Assembly: GCA_038065125.1 (NCBI GenBank)
Contig: JBBTRP010000041.1
Location: 1 to 10,166, forward strand
Length of the DNA stretch: 10,166 bases
Direction of reading: 5' to 3'
From: JBBTRP01 sp038065125
GTDB taxonomy: Bacteria > Patescibacteriota > Patescibacteriia > JACQRZ01
Part shown: positions 1-5,493 of the stretch, one piece after another
Position numbering within the stretch: the first letter of the stretch is position 1
How the letters are laid out: every line of letters starts with the position of its first letter
The notes under the pieces: generated by a model
What the model was told of the DNA's origin: nothing
Databases searched by the model: none
What the model saw: the letters and a program-made list of their open reading frames with translations, nothing else
Position numbers and translations under genes: made by a program

Positions 1-1
1 G

Positions 2-64
2 ACTCAAGAAGGCTCTGTCCTCAAAAAAGGGAAGCGGTTTTTTACAAAAATCCAACTGCGCTAA
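2..64 (+). CDS. possible C-terminal end of a gene entering from the left
   Basis: The frame starting at base 2 is open for 20 codons and ends with TAA at 62-64. The peptide is lysine/arginine rich and ends KKGKRFFTKIQLR, which reads like a protein C-terminus. Its stop overlaps the stop of the convergent TrmB gene on the other strand (61-63). Too little is visible to name a family, and a 20-codon open frame can arise by chance. Confidence 0.2.
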   Translation, partial: TQEGSVLKKGKRFFTKIQLR

Positions 65-843
65 CGTTCGCTCGCGCAATTCCACACGAGCTCGTAGATT
101 GATCGCAGTCCTTCCGCGATGTTTCTGCTGCGAATGATTACGCCGTGCTCAGCCCCGCGCACGAGCGAGATGATTGAGACAGAGTCCCCGTAAATATCGA
201 TCTCGTTTTTGAAGACGTAATTTTCCACATTTACGAACCGAATTTGGCGCAGCTCGTGGAGATTTTTCTCGGGCGTGAACACTGCGAGGGCCTTCTCCGT
301 TCGCGGCATGATCCCGCGCGAAGAAATTTTTTTTGCAACCCGGGACTTCCAGTAGGTTTCCAAAAAATGCCACTCGTAGCCTGTTTCGAGAAAATCGGCC
401 GAGGTAAACGAAAGGATCTCCTTCGGTTCCTGCCGAAGCGTATCTAGAAGAATATTTTTGATCCCGCTCCGGCCCTCGTAGGCGAGGACAACCGGTTTTT
501 CCGTTCTTCCCGAGTACTGCGCGCGAAGCGCTTGGGTCACGAGCCCAACATCAGAAAGCGCGTGCTCGACCGCCTCCTTTTTTTCGTTAAGCGCGTGCTC
601 GACGATACCGATGTCTTCCGCTTCGAAATACTGTACGCCGGTTCCGGTTTTTACCCGAGATTTGACCAAACCCTTTTTTACAAGCCGTTTGAGCGCCTCA
701 TACGCCGTAATCCTGTTAAGGCCGGCCTGTTTTGCGATTGCAGATGCCGGCGCATACCCTAATTCAAAGGCAGCCAAAAAGACCTTTACGTCGTTTTCGT
801 TGAGGTCGAGCTGAGAGAGGATTGGTTTGAGCTGGGCGATCAT
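61..843 (-). CDS. TrmB-family transcriptional regulator (first copy)
   Basis: A 260-residue DNA-binding regulator of the TrmB family. Residues about 8-75 form a winged helix-turn-helix, with the recognition region around ASAIAKQAGLNRITAYEAL (33-51) and the wing near GTGVQYF. A helical linker (about 78-110) leads to a C-terminal effector/dimerisation domain (about 115-260, entered by VVLAYEGRSGIKNIL). In known TrmB proteins this part senses a small ligand, often a sugar; the ligand here is unknown. The frame extends upstream to a TTG at 858, but I choose the ATG at 843. The best promoter (TTTACA-16-TAATAT, 861-888) would start transcription near 854, inside that TTG extension, and the ATG start aligns better with the N-terminus of the second TrmB protein at 4036. 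There is no Shine-Dalgarno sequence, so the mRNA is probably nearly leaderless. It is divergent from the orphan gene at 1020-1355. Family assignment is firm; target and ligand are not known. Confidence 0.85.
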   Translation of the reverse strand: MIAQLKPILSQLDLNENDVKVFLAAFELGYAPASAIAKQAGLNRITAYEALKRLVKKGLVKSRVKTGTGVQYFEAEDIGIVEHALNEKKEAVEHALSDVGLVTQALRAQYSGRTEKPVVLAYEGRSGIKNILLDTLRQEPKEILSFTSADFLETGYEWHFLETYWKSRVAKKISSRGIMPRTEKALAVFTPEKNLHELRQIRFVNVENYVFKNEIDIYGDSVSIISLVRGAEHGVIIRSRNIAEGLRSIYELVWNCASER

Positions 844-846
844 TGG

Positions 847-865
847 AATATGTAGCAATCATATT
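847..865. promoter_or_regulatory. candidate operator, perfect inverted repeat AATATG-N7-CATATT
   Basis: Arms at 847-852 and 860-865 are perfectly complementary with a 7-nt spacer. The element covers the -10 box and start region of the TrmB gene promoter, immediately upstream of the ATG at 843. A TrmB dimer binding here would repress its own gene. The role is inferred, and the AT-rich context raises the chance of coincidence. The second TrmB gene has the same arrangement with the same spacer length (3988-4010). Confidence 0.4.
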
Positions 866-888
866 ACAACATTTTCTATTTCTGTAAA
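861..888 (-). promoter_or_regulatory. promoter of the first TrmB gene
   Basis: On the minus strand, TTTACA (888-883), a 16-nt spacer and TAATAT (866-861) form a good sigma70-like promoter. Transcription would begin about 853-855, only some 11 nt before the ATG at 843. Confidence 0.5.
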
Positions 889-941
889 GCGTTATTTTTG
901 TTTATATTATAAATAAATATCAGAAGGCACGTTTGAAAAAA

Positions 942-959
942 TGATATAATCGTTATAAT
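942..959 (+). promoter_or_regulatory. promoter of the orphan gene at 1020-1355
   Basis: Two perfect TATAAT hexamers lie close together (945-950 and 954-959). The first is preceded by TG at 942-943, giving an extended -10 (TGATATAAT). TTGAAA at 933-938 could serve the second as a -35 but with a short 15-nt spacer. The start would be near 957-966. Confidence 0.5.
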
Positions 960-1019
960 AATCCAACAGTTTCTTCTTGTTCAGCTATTATTCCGCCTGT
1001 GAGATGGGGAAAGGTCCTT

Positions 1020-1355
1020 GTGGGCCACCCGGTCCGATTCGGTTCGGACATCCAGGCTGACATCTCGTTCCTTGAAAGGGGGCCAGAAATGGCGCAGCTG
1101 ATCATTCGGAGAAAAAAGGAAACCGTGGTGTGTGCCTTGGTGCCAAGCTACTTCACTTTCAATGAGGCTATGGGGCGGCTTATCGGCGACTTGAACGGCC
1201 CGCAGAGCGTCTGGTCTCTCAAGGACAGGATCGACGCTCTCATCGAGCGATACTACATGACCGAGGACTATGAAGTTTTGGCAAGAAAAGACCTCGGCCA
1301 GCCTGGATCCATCGAGTTATGTTATCTGGATCCAAGCGACCCGCTTCCGGGGTAG
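1020..1355 (+). CDS. small orphan protein divergent from TrmB
   Basis: I do not recognise this protein. It is soluble and about 88-118 residues depending on the start, with no signal peptide or membrane segment. It has a basic stretch (LIIRRKK), then a likely helical part (SLKDRIDALIERYY), and ends with a proline-rich DPSDPLPG tail. Three in-frame starts are possible: GTG 999, GTG 1020 (preceded by GGGGAAAGG with a 5-nt gap) and ATG 1089 (preceded by GAAAGGGGG with a 6-nt gap). I list 1020 as a compromise; third-position GC remains high upstream of 1089, which suggests coding. The gene is head-to-head with the TrmB regulator at 61-843, a layout that often means the regulator controls it. A long structured 3' segment and a strong terminator follow. 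Function unknown. Confidence 0.55.
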   Translation: MGHPVRFGSDIQADISFLERGPEMAQLIIRRKKETVVCALVPSYFTFNEAMGRLIGDLNGPQSVWSLKDRIDALIERYYMTEDYEVLARKDLGQPGSIELCYLDPSDPLPG

Positions 1356-1566
1356 TTATCCCACGCGTCGTTTGCAGGCACTTCGCGTTCAAGTAGTGAA
1401 AACCTGCGCAGGATAAAATCACGGCAGACCAGAAGTGGCCTATCGCACAAACCGCCGGCGAGGGGATGCGCGAACGGTACTGCCATACCCCGCGAAGGGA
1501 GGGGGCTACGGACGTCGAACGGAAGGCGATCTCCGTACTCTGTTTGAGCAGTACTACTGCTCCGTA
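1356..1566 (+). other. structured untranslated segment between orphan gene and terminator
   Basis: I find no convincing coding frame on either strand. Several hairpins are clear: GCAGG-CACT (1374-1382) pairing with AGTG-CCTGC (1395-1407) around a 4-nt bulge; the palindromes CCTGCGCAGG (1403-1412) and CGCCGGCG (near 1453); and GAGCAGTA-C-TACTGCTC (1546-1562). It could be a structured 3' UTR or a small RNA of about 200-260 nt ending at the terminator at 1567-1618. I checked for the hallmark motifs of SRP RNA, RNase P RNA and tmRNA and did not see them. Confidence 0.35.
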
Positions 1567-1618
1567 GGAACCCAATCGCTCTCATGATTGAAGCGATTCG
1601 ATAAGGGTTCCTTTTTTT
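1567..1618 (+). terminator. strong intrinsic terminator
   Basis: GGAACCC (1567-1573) pairs with GGGTTCC (1605-1611) and AATCGCT (1574-1580) with AGCGATT (1592-1598), leaving a 6-nt bulge (1599-1604). Seven T residues follow at 1612-1618. It ends plus-strand transcription from the orphan gene and touches the stop codon of the convergent ABC permease. On the minus strand the same hairpin lacks a T-run after it. Confidence 0.8.
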
Positions 1619-2405
1619 AGTCCAACCGCATGAGCGCGGCGCGTTTTTTTGCGTTTGCAAAACAGTAGTTGAAGTAGTAGAGCGTCGCAATCGCCCACGC
1701 GAGATTGGAAACAAGCCCCCATACGATATTGAATTGAGAAAGCGTGCCCGTCCGGGCAACTTCGCGCATACCTTCAAACACATACGTCGAGGGAAACAGA
1801 TACGCGATCGGCTGGAGGAACGAGGGGAGCGAGGAGACCGGATAAAATACTGCCGTGAAGGGTTGGATGAGAAGAATGAATCCGAACGCGAGGATTTGCG
1901 CAGCCGTTCCGTGTCGTAGGATCAGTCCGGTCGTAAAGATGCCGAGCGTCCACCCAAACACCAGGAGATTTGCGGCAAACGGAATGATCGCAAACCCGAA
2001 TTGAAAAATGTTAAACCGATAAAAGACAAAACTCAGCGCCGCCATGATCACGCTCACAATCGTGATGCGCACGAACCCCAAGAGAAAGGTCGACATTAGA
2101 AATTCCGACAGTCTCAGCGGCGTGACAAAAATATTGAGGAGGTTTCGCTCCCACACGTCCTCCAAAAATGCGATCGAAACGGCCTTTTGCGACTGGTTGA
2201 GGAGGTCCCAAAAAATAATCGCTCCCAACAGAACCGTAAGCGCGCTGATCGCCCCAAGATTGAACTTCTCAAGATAGATACTCAAAAATCCCCACAGCAA
2301 GATGTCCATGACCGGCCAATAGAACAAATCCATCAGCCGCGGGAAACTGCGCCGGTAGAGATAGAGGTGACGGATCAATAATCCGTTGATGCGGTGGAGT
2401 TTCAT
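1617..2405 (-). CDS. ABC-2 type exporter permease
   Basis: A 262-residue integral membrane permease of the ABC-2 superfamily (the drug, polysaccharide and antibiotic exporter type). Six hydrophobic segments are visible at about 26-46, 52-70, 102-128, 136-162, 168-190 and 227-248. Before the last helix lies the characteristic ABC-2 stretch YLFPSTYVFEGMR (202-214). The cytoplasmic N-terminus contains an amphipathic, arginine-rich start. The length is typical for a half-transporter permease. The ATG overlaps the stop of the upstream ATPase gene (ATGA), which signals translational coupling, so the two proteins very probably form one exporter of two ATPases and two permeases. The substrate cannot be told from sequence. 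The stop codon abuts the convergent terminator. Confidence 0.9.
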   Translation of the reverse strand: MKLHRINGLLIRHLYLYRRSFPRLMDLFYWPVMDILLWGFLSIYLEKFNLGAISALTVLLGAIIFWDLLNQSQKAVSIAFLEDVWERNLLNIFVTPLRLSEFLMSTFLLGFVRITIVSVIMAALSFVFYRFNIFQFGFAIIPFAANLLVFGWTLGIFTTGLILRHGTAAQILAFGFILLIQPFTAVFYPVSSLPSFLQPIAYLFPSTYVFEGMREVARTGTLSQFNIVWGLVSNLAWAIATLYYFNYCFANAKKRAALMRLD

Positions 2406-3133
2406 ACTTCGCCGTTCCGTGCGAGAGTAAGAAATACCTCGTTCATGTCTCGTCGGCCGTACTTGGCGATGAGTTCTTGCGGCGAGCCGTCATCCGTGAT
2501 CTTTCCTTTCAAGATAAAAATAACCCGATCGCACATCTCCTCCACCTCTTCCATGTTGTGAGAGGTGTACAGGATGGTAACATCTTGTTCGCGCTGAATC
2601 TTTCGCAAGAGCTTCCTCGTGCGATCCGCGATATCGGGGTCTAGTGACGCGGTCGGCTCGTCGAGAAGGAGGAGTTTAGGCGAGTTGAGGAGGGACTTTG
2701 CGAGATTCACGCGTGTGAGCTGTCCGGTGGAAAGCGACCCAGTCATTTTGGAGAGGAGGTCGGTGATTCCAAAAAACTCCGCAAGCTCTATGATGCGCTT
2801 TTTCCGATCCCGCACGCCGTAGAGCCGTGCGAACGTGGAGAGATTCTCGTGGACTGTGAGATTTCCAGGCAGCGTGATGTAGGCGGATGAAAAGTTCAAC
2901 TGCTGCAAAATCTCTTCGCGATGACGGCGCATGTCCTTCCCGAAAATAAAAATCTCGCCCGCCGTGGGCGTGACGAGATCAAGGATCATCTGGATCGTCG
3001 TTGTCTTGCCTGCACCGTTGGGACCAAGAAGACCGGTGATCTTTCCCTCTTCAATCGCAAAACTGATGCCATTCACCGCCGCAGCGCCGCAAAATTGCTT
3101 GGTGAGATTTTTTACCTCGATGAGTGTTGCCAT
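2402..3133 (-). CDS. ABC exporter ATP-binding protein
   Basis: A 243-residue cytoplasmic ATPase that powers the adjacent permease. Walker A is GPNGAGKTT (37-45), the signature is LSTGQ (134-138) in place of LSGGQ, Walker B is LLLLDEP (154-160), the D-loop is SLD (163-165) and the switch histidine is H192. The Q-loop region (81-98, ending LTVHENL) lacks the usual glutamine: the expected position carries Ala or Tyr. I believe this feature is shared by a subgroup of ABC-2 ATPases, so it need not mean loss of function. The start ATG at 3133 follows an in-frame stop a few codons upstream and has no good Shine-Dalgarno sequence. The gene leads an operon with the permease (4-bp overlap) and is preceded by a long leader. 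Family certain; substrate unknown. Confidence 0.93.
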   Translation of the reverse strand: MATLIEVKNLTKQFCGAAAVNGISFAIEEGKITGLLGPNGAGKTTTIQMILDLVTPTAGEIFIFGKDMRRHREEILQQLNFSSAYITLPGNLTVHENLSTFARLYGVRDRKKRIIELAEFFGITDLLSKMTGSLSTGQLTRVNLAKSLLNSPKLLLLDEPTASLDPDIADRTRKLLRKIQREQDVTILYTSHNMEEVEEMCDRVIFILKGKITDDGSPQELIAKYGRRDMNEVFLTLARNGEV

Positions 3134-3313
3134 ATATGTAATGCGTGCCTACCGGGATCCCACTGCCCGAATATCCATGACACTCGAGGCGTCGGACAAA
3201 GACACTCTCACTTAACCTCTTCAGGTTGAGCAAGGCGAACATATCCTTGAATTCCGACTTGAGCGCGGTGAGTTCCGGCCGGGTACCAGTTCGCAAAAGG
3301 AACCCTATGTTTC
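3134..3313 (-). promoter_or_regulatory. long structured 5' leader of the ABC exporter operon
   Basis: From the predicted start near 3313 to the ATPase ATG there are about 180 nt without a convincing gene. In the minus-strand RNA at least three stems are seen: GGGUUCC (3305-3299) with GGAACUC (3276-3270, one G-U pair); CAAGG (3249-3245) with CCUUG (3235-3231); and AACCU-GAAG-AGGUU (3227-3214). This could be a cis-acting regulatory leader. I find no match to the conserved T-box motif and do not recognise a known riboswitch. Confidence 0.35.
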
Positions 3314-3319
3314 CCGGAC

Positions 3320-3348
3320 AGTATAAACGAAAAATCGATCACTGCAAA
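3320..3348 (-). promoter_or_regulatory. promoter of the ABC exporter operon
   Basis: On the minus strand TTTGCA (3348-3343), a 17-nt spacer and TATACT (3325-3320) fit a sigma70 promoter. Start expected near 3313. Confidence 0.5.
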
Positions 3349-3396
3349 TAATGTCAGGCGCTCGGCAAGACGAAAAGTGTTCAATACTGTTGAGAT

Positions 3397-3438
3397 AAGA
3401 AAAGCTCACGTCGTCATATCCATAATCAGACGTGAGCT
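3397..3438 (-). terminator. terminator of the orphan gene at 3467-3853
   Basis: A perfect 10-bp inverted repeat, AGCTCACGTC (3403-3412) and GACGTGAGCT (3429-3438), with a 16-nt loop. On the minus strand it is followed by TTTTCTT. It lies about 30 nt past the stop of the minus-strand orphan gene and insulates the exporter promoter downstream. Confidence 0.7.
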
Positions 3439-3466
3439 AAGCCCTTGTTTTAAGCCGTGGGTAAGG

Positions 3467-3853
3467 CTATTCAACTGTTACAAGCTTTTCGTACTCTCCC
3501 TTCTTCCAGAATTCTACCCGATCCTTCTGCCAGCAAGCAGTCCCTACCCGCACTATCGCAAGTTCGGGGTAGACTGCCTTGAAGGCGACGAGCAGCTCCT
3601 GTGACCACCCCTCGACAATCTCTGAGGGGATCCCCTTGAAAGCCCCCGAGTAGTCATAAAACATAACCTCGTTTTCGCGTACCGTCACGTCCCCACCGCC
3701 GAGAACCTTCTTGGCGCTAACCTCATCCGCCAAGTCTCTGTGACTGTATGCCTTCCCCGCATACAGAACAATCTCTTCACTCTCCAGGACGACTATGAAC
3801 TTGCCCTGACCGACCTGGGCGACTCGAAAACTCATTTGCGCACTCGCACTCAT
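3467..3853 (-). CDS. small orphan protein with strong, probably repressed promoter
   Basis: A 128-residue protein I do not recognise. It looks soluble and mixed alpha/beta: a strand-rich N-terminal half (around GKFIVVLESEEIVLYAG, 17-33, then GGGDVTVRENEVMFYDYSG, 52-70) and a helical stretch near 79-95 (IVEGWSQELLVAFKAVY). There is one cysteine (C107) and no signal peptide or membrane helix. The ATG at 3853 is supported by AAAGGAG (3866-3860) with good spacing, one of the few strong ribosome sites in the window, and by a near-consensus promoter at 3891-3919. The gene ends at a well-formed terminator (3397-3438), so it is a monocistronic unit. It is divergent from the second TrmB regulator, and a perfect inverted repeat lies on its promoter, so it is a likely TrmB target. 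The function is unknown. Confidence 0.8.
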   Translation of the reverse strand: MSASAQMSFRVAQVGQGKFIVVLESEEIVLYAGKAYSHRDLADEVSAKKVLGGGDVTVRENEVMFYDYSGAFKGIPSEIVEGWSQELLVAFKAVYPELAIVRVGTACWQKDRVEFWKKGEYEKLVTVE

Positions 3854-3890
3854 GGGATTCTCCTTTTCTACACTTCACCTTACACGAGAA

Positions 3891-3919
3891 ATAATATCAA
3901 ACTTTGACAACAATGTCAA
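3891..3919 (-). promoter_or_regulatory. near-consensus promoter with overlapping operator
   Basis: On the minus strand TTGACA (3919-3914), a 17-nt spacer and TATTAT (3896-3891) make the best sigma70 match in the window. A perfect inverted repeat, TTGACA-ACAA-TGTCAA on the plus strand (3904-3919), covers the -35 box and part of the spacer, placing a dimeric repressor exactly where it would block polymerase. The TGTCAA/TTGACA half-site recurs in the promoter of the divergent TrmB gene. Confidence 0.7.
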
Positions 3920-3987
3920 CCATAATAGTCAAAATTAAACTCACATTTCTTTATATTGATATTGTTTCTGCAAGATTTTATGTTCAT

Positions 3988-4010
3988 TTTTGTCATATTT
4001 CTTGACAAAA
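3988..4010. promoter_or_regulatory. candidate operator TTTTGTCA-N7-TGACAAAA
   Basis: A perfect 8-bp inverted repeat (arms 3988-3995 and 4003-4010) with a 7-nt spacer. Its right arm overlaps the -35 box of the second TrmB gene. The core TGTCA/TGACA matches the inverted repeat at 3904-3919 over the divergent promoter, and another GTCAAAA half-site lies near 3928. Autoregulation by TrmB is the simplest reading; it is not proven. Confidence 0.6.
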
Positions 4011-4029
4011 TATATATTTTAGCTATTGT
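4002..4029 (+). promoter_or_regulatory. promoter of the second TrmB gene, leaderless start
   Basis: TTGACA (4002-4007), a 16-nt spacer and TATTGT (4024-4029). Transcription would begin about 7 nt later, at or next to the A of the ATG at 4036, giving a leaderless mRNA. The -10 match is moderate; a neighbouring TTGTAT/TGTATA register is possible. Confidence 0.5.
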
Positions 4030-4035
4030 ATAGGA

Positions 4036-4773
4036 ATGAATATTACCCTCCTTACATCCATCGGTTTTAATGAGAAAACTGCCAGTATTTATCTTGCGGC
4101 CCTCTCATTGGGCACTGCGTCGATTCAGGATATTGCCAAAAAGGCGGATATTAAGCGTCCAACGACCTATAATTACATTCAGGAACTCGTACATGATGGA
4201 TATTTAGAGAAAGTACCCCTCGGCAAAAAGGAGTACTACCGTGCATTAGACCCGCAGCGACTAGAAGAACGGGCGCAAGGACGGCTGAAGGCAATCCGGC
4301 AGGCACTGCCTGAGCTGCAATTCTTGCAGGCGGCAACGTCTGGGAAGCCTACTATCAGCGTTTTGGAGGGCGAGCGGGCCCTCAAACGGGTATATGACGA
4401 GATTTGCCACGCCAATAGTATTCGCTTTTGGTCCAACCTCGCGACATTCGAGAATTTATTTAAAGAAAACTTCGACAAGATTAGTGCGGCAATTCACGAG
4501 CAAAAAATCCAAACTCGAGAAATCATTGCAAACACTCCGGAAGCGAGAAAGAGCTCAAAAAAATACGCTGCACGGGCAGGCACAACCTATTCATCGCGCA
4601 TTGCCACAAAAGACGGCATCCAAAATGATAATGCCATCTATGGAGGCGTTGTTGCACTTTTCCGCATCCATCAGCTCAATTTTTTTGTCGTACGCATTGA
4701 AGATCAAACAATTGCGGATGCGATGAAGTCTCTCTTTGACATGGCGTGGCAAAGTGCAGAGGAGTTTATTTGA
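4036..4773 (+). CDS. TrmB-family transcriptional regulator (second copy)
   Basis: A 245-residue paralogue in architecture of the protein at 61-843. Residues about 3-72 form the winged helix (helix-turn-helix around SIQDIAKKADIKRPTTYNYI, 29-48; wing GKKEYYRAL). A helical linker (74-98) joins a C-terminal sensor domain that begins PTISVLEGERALKRVYDEI, matching the VVLAYEGRSGIKNIL segment of the other copy. The ATG is immediately downstream of the promoter, and the usual ribosome site is absent (only AGG two bases before ATG), which supports leaderless translation. Inverted repeats with a TGTCA core occupy both its own promoter and the divergent orphan gene promoter, so it probably represses both. 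The ligand and wider regulon are unknown; the exporter downstream on the other strand is a plausible but untested member. Confidence 0.87.
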   Translation: MNITLLTSIGFNEKTASIYLAALSLGTASIQDIAKKADIKRPTTYNYIQELVHDGYLEKVPLGKKEYYRALDPQRLEERAQGRLKAIRQALPELQFLQAATSGKPTISVLEGERALKRVYDEICHANSIRFWSNLATFENLFKENFDKISAAIHEQKIQTREIIANTPEARKSSKKYAARAGTTYSSRIATKDGIQNDNAIYGGVVALFRIHQLNFFVVRIEDQTIADAMKSLFDMAWQSAEEFI

Positions 4774-4847
4774 CTCTCTAGCACGCGCGTGAGAAATGGC
4801 GACTGCGCGTATCAGTCCGCCTCATTCTCATTGATTCACTCCTCGAC

Positions 4848-4875
4848 TTGGCGCACAAGTACTTTCTTATATGAT
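4848..4875 (+). promoter_or_regulatory. possible promoter for a short transcript
   Basis: TTGGCG (4848-4853), a 16-nt spacer and TATGAT (4870-4875) lie past the TrmB gene, with no plus-strand gene until argS at 5494. If active it would transcribe the twin hairpins at 4903-4968, perhaps as a small RNA antisense to the 3' region of the gene ending at 4987. No T-run terminator follows. Confidence 0.25.
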
Positions 4876-4902
4876 AGTTATAGAGGCGTGACCAAATAAC
4901 CG

Positions 4903-4968
4903 GTAGTACCCCTGGGGCAAGACCCCAGAACTCGTCCCAGACGGTATCCCCTTGGCAAGACCGCAGGG
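4903..4968. repeat. two related hairpins sharing the core GGCAAGACC
   Basis: Copy 1 is CTGGGG-CAAGA-CCCCAG (4912-4928). Copy 2 is CCCT (4949-4952) with AGGG (4965-4968) around an inner GG-CAAGA-CC (4954-4962). Both share a GTA(T)CCCCT lead-in and an identical 5-nt loop, so they look like a diverged duplication of about 24 bp. They lie just past the stop of the minus-strand gene at 4987 and may act as its 3' hairpins, but no T-run follows on that strand. Confidence 0.5.
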
Positions 4969-4986
4969 TATAGGATAGGTCTCTTA

Positions 4987-5385
4987 TTACTTATCTTGCA
5001 GGCGCGCTTCGAGTTCTTCCTTGCTTTCTCCCCTCATCGCGAACTCCGAAACAAGACCTTGATAATAATCGCGGGCGTGCTGGGCCATGTCGCGATCAGG
5101 GTGGTAATACCCGATAATCTCCAACCCGTAGAGAAAATGTAATGTGAAATGCGTTGAGCAAAACATAAGCTCTGCTTCCAGTTCTTTGACCGTTGGAAAG
5201 TTGAGCTGTTGCATGTATCCAGTGGTGGTATCCGCGCAGTTCTGACAGGCCATGCGCAGCCAGCGTGATACTTTTTTTACGTGGAGGCTTGGATGATCAG
5301 GGCCGCGCAATGCGGACAGAAGCGTGCTCTGTTGTTTCCATGACAGATTTGAGACCCACGGGAGAAGAACGGTACCGCTTCCCAT
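4987..5385 (-). CDS. conserved-looking orphan protein divergent from argS
   Basis: I cannot name this protein. With the ATG at 5385 it has 132 residues. It is soluble and mostly helical, starting MGSGTVLLPWVSNLSWKQQ, with an ALRGPDHPSLHVKKVSRWLR stretch, a CQNC pair (C47, C50) next to an aspartate, and a charged helical C-terminus (KEELEARLQDK). The tryptophan, proline and paired-cysteine positions resemble a domain under selection rather than chance. The frame is open further upstream to a TTG at 5442 and beyond. I prefer ATG 5385 because an extended -10 promoter (5433-5438) would start transcription near 5426, downstream of the TTG. No ribosome site is visible at either start. The gene is divergent from argS; no functional link is implied. 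Confidence 0.65.
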   Translation of the reverse strand: MGSGTVLLPWVSNLSWKQQSTLLSALRGPDHPSLHVKKVSRWLRMACQNCADTTTGYMQQLNFPTVKELEAELMFCSTHFTLHFLYGLEIIGYYHPDRDMAQHARDYYQGLVSEFAMRGESKEELEARLQDK

Positions 5386-5432
5386 ATGAATAGGGTATGG
5401 TGATGGATAAATCTTAAAATCGTATGGCGGGG

Positions 5433-5462
5433 AGTATACCAAAATCTCGGGCCCATCGACAA
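5433..5462 (-). promoter_or_regulatory. promoter of the orphan gene at 4987-5385
   Basis: On the minus strand TTGTCG (5462-5457), an 18-nt spacer and an extended -10 TGGTATACT ending at 5433. Start expected near 5426. Its -35 occupies almost the same bases as the argS -35 on the other strand. Confidence 0.45.
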
Positions 5463-5484
5463 GGAGACGGTCGGACGCTACACT
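5456..5484 (+). promoter_or_regulatory. promoter of argS
   Basis: TCGACA (5456-5461), a 17-nt spacer and TACACT (5479-5484). The start would lie near 5491, about 3 nt before the ATG, so initiation may be nearly leaderless. The G-rich GGGGGTGG (5485-5492) before the ATG could act as a ribosome site if transcription starts further upstream. Confidence 0.4.
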
Positions 5485-5493
5485 GGGGGTGGT

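Noticed and set aside
15..45. A-run/T-run inverted repeat after the first TrmB gene as a terminator
   Set aside because: The stem is only A-T pairs around a GC loop and would be weak. It also lies in a frame that may be coding.
1004..1060. Short upstream reading frame (about 18 codons) before the first orphan gene
   Set aside because: It overlaps likely coding sequence of the orphan in another frame and has no distinctive peptide, so chance is more likely.
1322..1783. A 153-codon minus-strand frame across the structured segment and permease end
   Set aside because: It runs through the terminator and overlaps the permease in another frame. Its arginine/serine/proline-rich peptide looks like non-coding translation.
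3051..3296. A minus-strand frame in the exporter leader running into the ATPase gene
   Set aside because: Half of it overlaps the ATPase in a different frame, there is no ribosome site, and the peptide has no recognisable features.
3134..3313. T-box or other known riboswitch in the exporter leader
   Set aside because: The conserved T-box antiterminator sequence is absent, there is no terminator before the gene, and no other riboswitch core was recognised.
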